A stretch of 64,000 bases of DNA from Cordylochernes scorpioides (GCA_030710605.1 CP092870.1:15303570-15367569); one strand, 5' to 3'; shown: positions 1 to 10,157, counted from the stretch's first letter. Notes: generated by a model from the sequence alone, not told the origin. Translations and numbers: made by a program.

Positions 1-309
1 AGTTATATCTAAAAATGAAAATATATAAATAAATAAAACCTACCAAATATTTCAAATTAGAGCAGTTAGCAAGAAGCGGAAAGTAAACACTTTTGAAAGT
101 ATAAATACTTTTACTCTGTTGAATTCTTTTGTATTTTATCGATAACAGCAAAGTTATGTATTTTAAAGTTAGGAAAAATATTTTGATGTTAAGCAAAACC
201 TGCTCCATCTCGTTTTACATAAATATTGAAAATTTGGTTGAAATTGATGCATTGTAACGAAAGTTTTTAGTGATGTACTCTTATGAAATTTGCATTTTAT
301 TAATATAGA
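1..309 (-). mobile_element. Helitron, 5' part, cut by window edge
   Basis: On the minus strand this starts with TC directly after a host A (plus strand reads ...TATAGA then T at 310), the Helitron 5' rule. About 200 bases (110-309) match the complete Helitron at 61638-62118. The 3' hairpin and CTAG end would lie before base 1. It is non-coding, so a non-autonomous copy. Confidence 0.75.
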
Positions 310-1896
310 TATAATATATATTATAAACTCCTCCCTTTTAACCTTATATAGTTTTTTTATCCTTTTCTATGAAATCTTATATGCGCGTGCAATTATTTAA
401 GTATGTTTTCTTTGTTTTATTTATATTTGTAGTACATTGAAAAATTATTTTATTAGAAAAAATAAAATATGTTTAGCCAAAAAACCTTCAACATTATTGC
501 TAGCCGGCATAGCTTTAGGTCTCTACATGTGCCATAGATGAGTAAATTTGTGGTCTGCTTTTTTGCAGCCACTGGCGCCCGAATATTTGGACATGTAGAG
601 ATCTGGAAATAGTTTTTTTTTAAGACAATAACATTGTAAAAACCTATAAAATCATCACGATTTTAATACATAAACATACACTATTCAACTCTGGGCTCCA
701 TCTTCTCCTTTGTTGAAAAACGTGGCACCCAGTGAGAATGTATTGCTTTTAACCCTGGCTACATTCTCTATTGACACATCATTTGATTTATTCATACTGA
801 GAAATCGGTTCACTTTTATGATTCCATATACAGAAGGCCCATATAAACTTTAATGGAAAAGAGATCTGTGTGCCCCACTATTGTTTACACATTATATAAG
901 TGGCAACCAATTAGAATACAAGATGATGAGGAATGGAGAAGGATTTGGCGTAATACTCATGATTGACATTGAACCAGGTCAGAAGCAAAGCCCTTTGACC
1001 ACGAAAAGTGAAGTGATGACATCCCAAAGAGATTGCGGGCGCGAATGGATGCAGAGTCAATAAGGTGGAAGTGGGCAGGCCCATATATCAATTTCAGGTT
1101 GAAGGGCGCCTGCTTCCAATAAGTGAGGCGACTTGGCAACAGCAAGGCTCCAGAAAACAATATATTCAATTAGGTTTGATCTACACCAACCATGAGTTCC
1201 TTTCCTTTAATTCTGTATGCTATCTGGACTCTTTGGAGCAGGAAAGCTGTATTTGAATCATGATGTCTAAGAGACCCAAAAAACCAATAAATAGTTAAAC
1301 ACTGGCGCCAGCACTAGTGAATTGAACACTGTCATTACTTAATAAGGAAAAAAAAGCATGGAGATGTTTTGGAGAACTTTCTCTCCAAAATAACAAACAT
1401 ATGAAAATCCTGGACTGAGGTTTGATGGCCTGATTAAAATTTATAACCCAGCAATGTTCGGGTGAATGATGGCCACAAAGTGTTCAGCAGATAGTTGCAG
1501 TGTCTTCCAGGCGCACACCACAGTACTATGCTCTTGAAGATAACGCTATCCCTATGGAAGTAAGAGCTCACCCCTGTGGAGGCCCTCTGCATAATTTGAA
1601 TAGGAAAATGTAAATGTCATATATTCTGTCATTTCAGAATCTAATTAAATTTAATTCTTTGATAAAAGAAGGAAAGACCTGATGTCCTCAAATATACCTG
1701 TTTCACGTTTCTTTGTATTCTTCAAGAATAACTCCGCACTCAGTAATGACTGATAGAAATTAAAGAAGCACAAAGACTAATAGAGCACGTGGCTAAGAGG
1801 AGGTCCCCAATTATATAAATATGGTATAGTGGTAGCGTTATTTGAATGAATCACACTTGAAGTCAAACCTTTTAATAGTAGGATTTGATCTAAATT
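310..1896. other. Unassigned AT-rich DNA
   Basis: No gene or repeat family is recognised. Short open frames near 881-1256 have no motif. A small imperfect inverted repeat pairs about 516-534 with 587-605. A tRNA-like D-arm string near 1830 has no convincing partner arms. Confidence 0.4.
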
Positions 1897-2048
1897 GTGT
1901 TGTCAGTCAGGACAAAATACCAGCTTGGCTAAACAAATTCTTTTAATAACTATCTAAATATACGGAATATAATAATAATATAATAATAGCAGAGTCTTAT
2001 TCCTTTTCTTCTCAGAGCTCTCAATCTCTGAGCCTAATACTCTGCACA
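1897..2048 (-). repeat. LTR of inverted K02A2.6-like gypsy copy
   Basis: Read on the minus strand it starts TGTGCAGAGTATTAGG and ends CTGACAACACA, matching the LTR at 10478-10634 at both ends with diverged AT-rich middle sequence. A purine tract (minus strand of 2049 onward) precedes it, as expected for a 3' LTR. Confidence 0.7.
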
Positions 2049-2790
2049 TCTCCTCTCTTACTTTTACAAGAATCTTTGAGGTTTCTTGACCACCCTTCCA
2101 TATCTTGTCTGCACTACTGGCGTTGAAGGGAGGCTCCTCTCTTGATCCTGGTCTTGGTTTTCACTCCGCGTCCTTCCTTCTCTTGTATGTGGGGTTTTTG
2201 ATGTCGGGCAATCCTCCTCGGTCTCCTGGTCCTGGTCGTCCTTGCATTTCCTTGTTTGCCCTGTTGATGTCAAGGGGGGGGGGGGGGCTCCTCATTCCTC
2301 AGCTCCTGGCGCCGACTATCTTCAGGAGCATCCATGGTACTTTCCTTAGTTGGCAGGCGTGTGAGGTGAAGCCAGTTTCGCCTAACTTTTCCTTGAGGAG
2401 TTTGTACCCAATAGGAGCGAGGTTCTTGGGATTTGTGTAGAACTTTCCCTTCTACCCTTTGATCTCTAATCCAAACGCTGTCTCCCTGTTGAAGCTGAGG
2501 CAAGCTATGTACGTCATGTCGTTCATCATATAGACGCTTCTGGTTGATCATCCTCCATTTCTCTCTTTCTTGCAAGGCTTTGGAGTCCAAGTATCTTGGC
2601 ATCAGTGATGACTCTATAGCGGGAACTGAGGTCCTAAGGCGTCGTCCCATTGATAGCCCCATTGATAGTTCGGCTGGACTATACCCATTTTCCAGGGGCA
2701 TCGTTCTATATGCTTGAAGAGTCAGGTAGCAATCTTCTTCTTTCTTAAGACTTTGTTTTATGTTCTTAATGATTGCTTCAATAAATCCAT
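2049..2790 (-). pseudogene. gypsy integrase C-terminus (K02A2.6-like)
   Basis: The minus strand codes for the end of a retrotransposon integrase. It starts in the core tail (NGFIEAIIKNIKQ near 2785), then has the NGYSPAELSMG and MGRRLRT signatures, a basic GDSVWIRDQRVEG segment, and a C-terminal tail ending near 2074 that is conserved in the plus-strand copy at 10158-10462. A 13-G run at 2275-2287 (read as proline codons) marks a frame change between two open pieces. The fragment stops at 2790, where the other copy's LTR begins, so upstream pol is missing. The family assignment is strong; activity is excluded. Confidence 0.8.
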
Positions 2791-2921
2791 TGTTGAGCTC
2801 TGGAAACCAAAAGGAATAATACTCTGCTAGTTATCTCTTTTGACTTGTATATAACATATATAATATAATAGGAAATAAACTAATGCTTAGTTAATCTTGC
2901 CTCGTCTTGGATAACAACACA
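2791..2921 (+). repeat. 5' LTR of element B, 5'-truncated
   Basis: About 131 bp matching 10503-10634 with a one-base indel and a few substitutions. It ends ATAACAACACA. It lacks the TGTGCAGAGTATTAGG start that the 3' LTR has right after its purine tract. TATATAA-type and AATAA-type motifs lie mid-LTR. Confidence 0.8.
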
Positions 2922-2934
2922 TGGTGGCAGCGGT
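2922..2934 (+). other. Primer binding site, tRNA-Leu type
   Basis: TGGTGGCAGCGGT directly follows the LTR end. It is complementary to the 3' end of an animal tRNA-Leu ending CACCGCTGCCA plus CCA. The tRNA sequence is from general knowledge. Confidence 0.7.
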
Positions 2935-3443
2935 AAACTGAATTCATAAAGAAGGTCGTTGTTCGAAGAAAATTTGAAATTCGACATCAAGCAAGCTTAG
3001 AAGCGGTAAACTGAATTCACAAAGAAGGTCGTTGTTCGAAGAAAATTTGAAATTCGACATCAAGCAAGCTTAGAAGCAGTAAACTGAATTCACAAAGAAG
3101 GTCGTTGTTCGAAGAAAATTTGAAATTCGACATCAAGCAAGCTTAGAAGCGGTAAACTGAATTCATAAAGAAGGTCGTTGTTCGAAGAAAATTTGAAATT
3201 CGACATCAAGCAAGCTTAAAAGCAGTAAACTGAATTCATAAAGAAGGTCGTTGTTCGAAGAAAATTTGAAATTCGACATCAAGCAAGCTTAGAAGCGGTA
3301 AACTGAATTCATAAAGAAGGTCGTTGTTCGAAGAAAATTTGAAATTCGACATCAAGCAAGCTTAGAAGCGGTAAACTGAATTCATAAAGAAAGTCGTTGT
3401 GCGAAGAAAATTTGAAACTTGACATCAAGCAAACTTTTTGGTA
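2933..3443 (+). repeat. 73-bp tandem array, 7 units, in element B leader
   Basis: GTAAACTGAATTC recurs at 2933, 3006, 3079, 3152, 3225, 3298 and 3371, exactly 73 bases apart. Units are nearly identical; the last is the most diverged. Each holds an EcoRI and a HindIII site and the palindrome-like pair TTCGAAGAAAATTTGAAATTCG. There is no unique spacer, so this is a minisatellite in an untranslated leader. Confidence 0.95.
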
Positions 3444-3454
3444 AGTTATAATAT

Positions 3455-3756
3455 TGTCACACTCTGCATAGTTATCGTGTAAAAATATGTAAATTAGTAT
3501 AAAATAATTGGTAATAGAAATTTATGTAAATAAGGCTTTTTATATAAGAGCGAGATACAAAGAGTCGAGAGAGCTTCTTTTGTTTTGTTGAGTTTAGTTC
3601 GTTGTTACTCTAAATCTCATAGAGTCAGTTTTAACTCTTTCGTTATTAATAAATATAGTTGCTTGCTTTATGAGAACGCGGTCTGGTTTATTTTATGAAA
3701 TGGCAAACGCTGATCAGAAACCTTTAGAAGCACCTACGGTCGAGGCAGGTGTAACA
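3455..3756 (+). repeat. 5' LTR of element A
   Basis: Starts TGTCACACTCTGC and ends GTGTAACA (TG...CA). Same length as the 3' copy; one substitution seen (AAAGAGTCGAG versus AATGAGTCGAG). It contains the gag start codon at 3670. Confidence 0.95.
3541..3653 (+). promoter_or_regulatory. LTR promoter and poly(A) signal
   Basis: TATATAA at 3541-3547 is followed about 100 bases later by AATAAA at 3648-3653, placing transcription start and 3'-end formation inside the LTR. The gag ATG (3670) lies 16 bases past the AATAAA, so it falls in late R or U5. The start site itself is inferred. Confidence 0.6.
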
Positions 3757-4778
3757 ACTGGTGGAGATGCCGGTTTTGACCCTATACCCTTTAATCCAAG
3801 CTTGAACATCAGGAAGTATGCTGGAGATGAAGACCCACGCCAATGGATCATTTCTCTGGAAGAAGTTGGGTTTCTTTACCGCTGGGCGGATTACATCATC
3901 ACCCGCTACGCCGCCATGAACCTAGTCGGACCTGCTAAAACTTGTATGAATTCCACAAGGTCAATCTTGCCACCTGGGAAATTTTCAAGACTCGCCTCAT
4001 CCAGGACTTCGCGTCGCTGGAGAACAAGGACGAGATGATGCTCAAACTGAACAGAATGCAGGGGTGGAATGAACTCGCGATGCGATTTGCTGAGGATATA
4101 TTGCTTCAATGCAGCAAAGTCCAGCCCAATATGGAAGAGATGGAAAAAATACAATTTGTAATCGGAGGTCTAAAGAAGGAGTACGCGCTGGCGCTATATC
4201 TCAACCCCCCTAAAACCATCGACGAACTTCTGGAGGCATGCAAGAAAATCGATGGGTTCGAGAAGGAATACCTGGAGCGAAAGGAGAAGAATAAAATTCT
4301 TATGAATCGGATTTCTCAAAAAGAAACTAATCATTCTGGATGGAACAGGCAACCAAGGGAGTTTCAATCGTATAAAACTGAAAATTATTCGAGGCCTATG
4401 ATGGGAGCACCAAGACAAAACCAAACTTACTTTCCCCCACAGGAGACTCGTACATTTCCCCGATCCACCCAAAAGGATACATATAGACGAACTCCTTCTG
4501 GCAACACTTATGATAGAAAACCTCGGAATGATAGAGGTAGAACCGAGGATGGACGACCTATCTGCTTTAGATGTAATAGACCGGGGCATGTGGCAAAGTA
4601 TTGCAGAATAAAATATGTTCGCATGGTTGGGGAAGTTCCCCCAAGCCTAGACAGCCCGTCTGATGACAAAAAACCGCTGAACACCCGAAACCTGAGCCCA
4701 GAGGTATACGCCGATGTGTGTGAGAGACCAAGCATTCCAACTCACAACAGATTCGAGGTATTGGAGGATTTAAACTAG
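3670..4778 (+). CDS. gag: Gag polyprotein of element A, frame-broken
   Basis: Gag forms the particle that packages element RNA. The ATG at 3670 is in the 5' LTR (MRTRSGLFYEMANADQ...). A capsid-like part follows, with DPRQWIISLEEVGFLYRWADYI. The frame that starts at 3670 drifts into nonsense near 3940, and the capsid continues one frame over (YEFHKVNLATWEIFKTRLIQDF), a single-base break between about 3925 and 3945. The second frame runs to TAG at 4776-4778 and ends with one CCHC zinc knuckle (CFRCNRPGHVAKYC, near 4560-4605). Total length of about 365 residues is usual for gypsy Gag. A TGG-initiated stretch at 3759 might be the primer site, but it lies inside this frame and matches no tRNA I can name. 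Confidence 0.9.
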
Positions 4779-4825
4779 AAAGCGCGCCTGTTCCAGTCAA
4801 CCAGGGCATGTCGAAAATAGGCGCG
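4769..4825 (+). promoter_or_regulatory. -1 ribosomal frameshift signal joining gag and pol
   Basis: TTTAAAC at 4769-4775 is read in the gag frame as T TTA AAC, followed at once by the gag stop TAG. Slippage by -1 enters the pol frame, which is open across this point. Seven bases downstream a 7-bp GC-rich stem forms between CGCGCCT (4783-4789) and AGGCGCG (4819-4825) with a 29-base loop. Heptamer, spacer and stem fit the canonical -1 frameshift layout. I saw no clear second pseudoknot stem. Confidence 0.85.
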
Positions 4826-7800
4826 ATCACAGAGATGGATTCAAAAAGCCGAATAAATGTGAGTGTTGATAGAATTGGAATATTGGAAGCCTTGGTTGAC
4901 ACAGGCGCGGATCTCTCGATTGTGGATTTGAGAACTGCTCTCGAAACTGGCGTTCGTATTGAGACCTATAATGGAAAGTGTATTGGCCCAGATGGTAAAA
5001 GGCTTAATATATTGGGAAGCATTTCAATGGATATAAAAATTGACGAAAAGTCGTTGAATCATAGATTTGTAGTTCTGGAGTCCAATATGAGGTCATTAAT
5101 AATTGGAAGAGATCTTCTCAGGCGTTTAAATGCGAAAATAAATTGCAAACAGGATATTTTGGAATATGACATTGTGACCGAGTGTCAAGACTCGAACGAA
5201 GCACCCAGGAAGATAATCAATCAGCAGGATGAAGTAGTGCCTCAACTTTGTGTTAAACTAGTCAGGGTAACCGTAAAGACCGGTGATGGCGAATACGTGG
5301 TTGAACCAAATGAAAGGCTAACTCTTACAAATGGGCTTAGAATTGCTAGATGTCTGATCACGGTAAGAAACAAATTAGCGGATTTATGGATAACTAATCC
5401 TTATCCTCGAACATTAAAAATAATGAAGAATCAGACCTTGGGCTACGCAAGTCCTCCCACCACGGTTAATTATATAGAAAATGATGAGGAAGATAAGGTG
5501 ACGGAAATTCAGATAAGCGAGGACCTGACATTAAGCCAAAAGAATGAATTAAGGCAAGTTTTATCGAAATACAGTGATCTATTTTCATCAAAATTGGGCA
5601 AGACGAATTTGGCCAAACATAGAATTGATACAGAAAATGCGAAGCCGATAAAACACAAACCGTACAGAGTTAGCCCTAAGGAGCGAGACATCATCAAAGA
5701 ACAAATTCAGGATATGCTCCAGGAGGGAGTAATAAGGGCATCTTCTAGTCCATGGGCTTTTCCGGTTATTTTGGTTAGAAATAGAGATGGCAATTGGCGA
5801 TTTTGTGTGGACTACAGGAAACTGAACAGCATAACGGTAAAGGATGTTTATCCGATCCCCAGAATTGATGATGTTATGGACACACTTCAGGGATCTAGAT
5901 ATTTCACGGCCATAGATCTCAGATCGGGATACTGGCAGGTAGAGATCGAGGAACAAGACAAGAAGAAGACGGCCTTTACAACATCCCACGGTTTATACGA
6001 ATTTAATGTTATGCCATTTGGGTTGTGCAATGCCCCAGCTACTTTCGAAAGAATTATGGACAATGTACTAAAAAACATTAAATGGAAATTTTGCCTCTGT
6101 TACCTAGATGACGTTGTTATATACAGTCCCGACTTTACCACTCATCTCGGAAGGATTGAGGCTGTCTTAAAGTGCTTTCGTGAATCGAACCTGAGGCTTA
6201 ATGGGAAAAAGTGCCGTTTGGATTTGAAGAAATTGAAATACTCGGTCACGTGACAAGCAAACATGGAATTAAACCGGCAGATCATAATGTTAAAGCGATT
6301 AGAGATTTTCCCCGTCCTTCAAAGACAAAGGAAATTCAGTCATTCATAGGACTTTGCTCATATTACAGGAAATTCATTAAGAACTTCTCGCGAATAGCTG
6401 ACCCACTGTTCAAACTTACAAGAAAGGATTCTCCATTCATCTGGTCAGAATCTCAGGAAGAAGCATTTATAACTCTGAAATCTTTGCTAACAAATCCCCC
6501 GATATTGTCACATTTTGACCCAGAAGCACCGACCCAGATCCACACCGATGCATCAAATATTGGCCTGGGTGCTACCCTTGTTCAAACTATCAATGGTCAA
6601 GAAAAAGTAATTTCATACATAAGTCGATCATTAAGCAAGCCAGAACGTAATTATTCGACAACGGAGAAGGAATGCTTGGCATTAGTATGGTCAATGTCGA
6701 AGTTACGGCCTTATCTATATGGAAGGCGCTTCAAAGTTATGACGGACCATCACGCATTGTGTTGGTTAAGAAACCTACGGGATCCAACAGGTAGACTTGC
6801 AAGATGGGCATTAAAAATACAAGAATATGACTTCGAAATAATTTATAAATCCGGGAAAAAACATTTGGATGCAGATGGTCTTTCACGAGGTCCATTACCA
6901 GAGGCTGATTTTGACGATAACTATGATAGTTTGTTTTTCAACCCAGTCATTGAGGACTCCGACGAATATATCGAAAACATCAAGAGATGCCTCGGTGACA
7001 CGGAGGGCAGGCGATCGATCGTTGAAAATTTTAAAGAAGAAAACGGATGTCTGTACAAAAGAAATCCGAGGCCAGAAGGAAGAGCCTGGCTGCTGGTGGT
7101 ACCCAGAGGGAGAAGGAAGGACATTTTAAAAGAGTACCACAATCATATGATCTGTGGCCATTTAGGTGTGACCAGAACAATGCACCGTCTAAAAGATAAA
7201 TATTTCTGGCCATCCATGCTGAAAGATGTGGTGGAATATGTTAGGACCTGCCATCTGTGCCAAAGCAGGAAGGGTTCTAATCAGTTGCCTGCTGGCCTAC
7301 TTCATCCGATCCCTGCTGCAAATTATCCCTTCGAGAGAGTTGGGATCGACTTTTTGGGACCATTGCCATCTACGAAGAACAGAAAGAAGTGGATGATAGT
7401 ATTGACCGACTATTACACAAAATATGCGGAAACGAAGGCTGTCATCGATGCCACAGCGAGGGAGGTTGCTAAATTTCTGACAGAAAATGTGATTTTGAAA
7501 CATGGAGCCCCACGGTATCTGATTAGCGATAGAGGAAGCCAATTCACGAGCAATTTGGTGAAAGAAATAACCAAGATATGTCAAATTCAGCATTGCCTCA
7601 CAACAAGCTATCACCCACAAACAAATGGCCTCACAGAGCGATTGAACAGAACATTGATCAATTTGATAAGCATGTACGTGAACGTAGATCAAAGGAATTG
7701 GGACGAGATACTCCCATTCATAACCCATGCTTACAATACGACAATACAAGAAACAACCAAATATTCCCCGTTCTTCCTTTTGTATGGAAGGGAACCAGTC

Positions 7801-8244
7801 TCGATTTTGGATGACACGAATATCTTCATTGAGCCCGATTCGGAGGATTATGACGAGTACGTGAGCAAGTTGATGGAAAAAATCGTGAGAACGAGAGAGA
7901 TTGTGAAAGTTAATACCGAGAAAAGTCAGGAAAAAATGATTAATCATTACAACCAAAAACATCGGCAAACTGGATATGAACCAGGTGATTTGGTAGCGCT
8001 GTGGACTCCAATAAGAAAACCTGGAAAATGTGAGAAACTTTTGAGACGCTATTTCGGACCCTACATCGTGCTGAAAAAAATTTCCGATGTGAACTACTCC
8101 ATCGTGCCAGAAGATAACCCTGGGAACCGCACACAGCCTACAACGGTTCACATAAGCAGAATCAAGCCTTACTTTGCGAGAATGGAAGACGGTCACGAGG
8201 ACGCGACCATTTCGGAGGAGGGAGAAGTGTCACACTCTGCATAG
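4776..8244 (+). CDS. pol: Pol polyprotein of element A (PR-RT-RNaseH-IN), one frame break
   Basis: Pol is reached by -1 slippage; the first ATG in frame is at 4808. Domains in order: aspartic protease (LVDTGADLSIV near 4900); reverse transcriptase with PFGLCNAPATFERIM and the catalytic YLDDVVIYS near 6100; RNase H (IHTDASNIGLGATL near 6540, DHHALCWL near 6750); integrase HHCC finger (HNHMICGHLG...CHLCQSRKG, 7140-7275), core residues in VLTDYYTKYAE, LISDRGSQF and QTNGLTERLNRTL, and a GPY module (GPYIVLKKI near 8060). The frame changes by one base near 6213-6220 in a T-run, at KKC. Pol ends GEVSHSA with TAG at 8242-8244, inside the 3' LTR. No chromodomain is seen. Confidence 0.95.
8214..8227 (+). 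other. Polypurine tract of element A
   Basis: GGAGGAGGGAGAAG directly abuts the TG of the 3' LTR and is the expected plus-strand primer. It also encodes the last pol residues. Confidence 0.85.
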
Positions 8245-8529
8245 TTATCGTGTAAAAATATGTAAATTAGTATAAAATAATTGGTAATAGAAATTTATGT
8301 AAATAAGGCTTTTTATATAAGAGCGAGATACAATGAGTCGAGAGAGCTTCTTTTGTTTTGTTGAGTTTAGTTCGTTGTTACTCTAAATCTCATAGAGTCA
8401 GTTTTAACTCTTTCGTTATTAATAAATATAGTTGCTTGCTTTATGAGAACGCGGTCTGGTTTATTTTATGAAATGGCAAACGCTGATCAGAAACCTTTAG
8501 AAGCACCTACGGTCGAGGCAGGTGTAACA
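8228..8529 (+). repeat. 3' LTR of element A
   Basis: 302 bp, same ends as the 5' copy, one substitution seen. It is followed by ATAT (8530-8533), the target duplication. Its first 17 bases include the pol stop codon. Confidence 0.95.
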
Positions 8530-8553
8530 ATATATTATAAGTAAATCTTTATA

Positions 8554-9685
8554 ATGTCCCAAAATTATAATTGTGTAGCCCCAGAACCTTTTAATATTTT
8601 CAAATCCAGGTGATTGGCCAAAATGGATTAGGAGATTTGAACGTTTTAGGCAGGCAAGCGGTTAATTAATAACCCAGAAAATGAGCAAGTTAATATGCTC
8701 GTGTACTGCATGGGTGATAATGCAGATGACATTTTGTTGTCATGTAAAATAGCAAGTGACCAACTAGAAAATTATGGTAAAGTTATTGAATGCTTTGAAA
8801 GTCACTTTATTCCAAGACGTAATATAATTTATGAAAGGGCAAGATTTAATCAAAGATGTCAGCAGGAAGGGGAAAAGGTGAATGAATTTATCACAGCACT
8901 CCATAGCCTAGCTGAGCACTGCAATTTTGGGATGTTACATGATGAGTTGATTAGGGATAGGATAGTTGTTGGAGTAAGGGATAGAGCATTATCTGAAAGG
9001 ATGCAACTTGATACAGACTTGACCTTAGTAAAAGCCACACTAATGGCAAAGCAATTAGAAAGTGTCAAAGAACAGCAGTCTAGCCTTTACCAACAAGATT
9101 CTGTAGATCAAATAAAGAAAATGCCTAATCATATAAAAGAAGCAAAAAGGCACGAACCAAAAATAAGACAATTCAAGTCAAACCAGTTGGGAGGGTCATC
9201 ACATGGATGCACCAGGTGTGGCAATTCAAATAATCATGATTGGAAAAATTGTCCAGCTATGAACTCGTATTGTAGTAAATGCAAGAAAAAGGGCCATTAT
9301 GCCAAAGTATGTAGATCAGAAGCCATAAATGAAATAAAATCAGAGATAGCTTTTTTGGGATCTGTAGAGGATAATTCCAAGAAATGGATAGTACCAATTA
9401 AGGTAAATAATAGACAAATTAATTTTAAAATTGACATCGGAGCTGATGTCAACGTGCTCCCCCTACAATATTATTATCAAAGTTTCCAAAGAATAAAACT
9501 GGAAAAATCTGATAAAATATTACAAGGTCCAAATTGAATACCCTTGGAAACAGTTGGAATGATCCACGTAAAACTTCAAAATAAAGGCCAGCACTTAAAC
9601 TCGAAAATATACATTGTTGATAAACTAAAGCAGCCACTTCTCTCTGGGGAGACAAGTGAAAAATTAAACATTGTGAGAAATGATT
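8554..9685 (+). pseudogene. Gag and protease start of element B
   Basis: An ATG at 8554 opens MSQNYNCVAPEPFNIF; a frame change follows near 8605 and a stop near 8664. The long frame 8695-9537 reads LVYCMGDNADDILLS, then an LYERAR-type capsid (NIIYERARFNQRCQQ, VNEFITALHSLAEHC, IRDRIVVG), then two CCHC-like fingers (CTRCGNSNNHDWKNC, CSKCKKKGHYAKVC near 9210-9312). Protease follows with DIGAD in place of the active DTGAD (near 9432), an in-frame TGA at 9535-9537, and a protease tail to about 9685 (KLKQPLLSGETSEKLNIV). It is dead by stops and by the altered protease motif. It matches K02A2.6-like gypsy polyproteins. Confidence 0.85.
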
Positions 9686-10157
9686 CAGCAATTTTCATCA
9701 GGAGGCCGCGGCGGACATCGTGGTAGACTCGGAAGTGGAGATAACAGAGGCTGCTACAACTGCGGGGAAGAAGGCCACCGCAAGTTTGAATGTACCAAAC
9801 CGGCCCGTGGTGGTGGACGTAGCCGTGGACAGAGCCGTGATGGAGGCAGCAACAACACCTGCTACAACTGCGGGGAAGTTGGCCACCGTAAATATGAGTG
9901 TACCAACAACACGGCTGAAGATGGAGGACAGGAGGAGAACCAGCGCAAGTCCAAGAAGGCTTGCTACACCTGTGGGGAGTTTGGCCATAAGAAGGACGAC
10001 TGCCCCAAAAATGGAACTCAAGAGTCCGGAGATGAGGAGGAGTCCTCTGACAATGAGGAGGAAGAGACTCCCAGAAGAGGAAGCAAGCTGAGGACAGTGA
10101 GGAGGAGGAAGTAGAAGCTGAAGAACCTCCCAAAAAGAAATCTAAGAAGCCCAAGTC
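9680..10157 (+). CDS. Captured zinc-knuckle nucleic-acid-binding segment
   Basis: An open frame (9680-10114) has a Gly/Arg-rich start (SGGRGGHRGR), three CCHC knuckles (CYNCGEEGHRKFEC, CYNCGEVGHRKYEC, CYTCGEFGHKKDDC) separated by RGG-like and acidic linkers, then an acidic run (GDEEESSDNEEEE). A neighbouring frame continues with a charged tail of KKKSKK/KPKSKKK nuclear-localisation type, so a one-base break lies near 10065. These knuckles differ from element B's own fingers at 9210-9312 and sit where reverse transcriptase should be. No introns are visible, which suggests capture of processed host mRNA. The host gene is unidentified; CNBP-like or nucleolar RNA-binding proteins are possible. 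Confidence 0.7.

Larger units (their letters stand above)
3455..8529 (+). mobile_element. Young Ty3/gypsy LTR retrotransposon (A)
   Basis: A 5075-bp element with 302-bp LTRs (3455-3756, 8228-8529) that differ at about one base, flanked by ATAT duplications (3451-3454, 8530-8533). It encodes gag, then protease, reverse transcriptase, RNase H and integrase in gypsy order, with no envelope frame. Coding starts inside the 5' LTR and stops inside the 3' LTR. There are two single-base frame breaks outside the programmed frameshift. It splits element B, so it is the younger of the two. Confidence 0.95.

Noticed and set aside
1815-1910. tRNA gene
   Set aside because: TATAGTGGTAGCGTT resembles a D arm, but acceptor and anticodon arms do not pair and the T arm is degenerate.
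2933-3443. CRISPR-like regular repeats
   Set aside because: Repeats are contiguous with no unique spacers, in a eukaryotic retroelement leader.
3759-3773. Primer binding site of element A
   Set aside because: TGGTGGAGATGCCGG follows the LTR by two bases but matches no animal tRNA 3' end that I can name, so it is not listed as a feature.
9720-10091. Overlapping frames in the zinc-knuckle block
   Set aside because: Alternative-frame and antisense readings lack the CCHC pattern and are Ala/Thr- or Ser-rich shadows.
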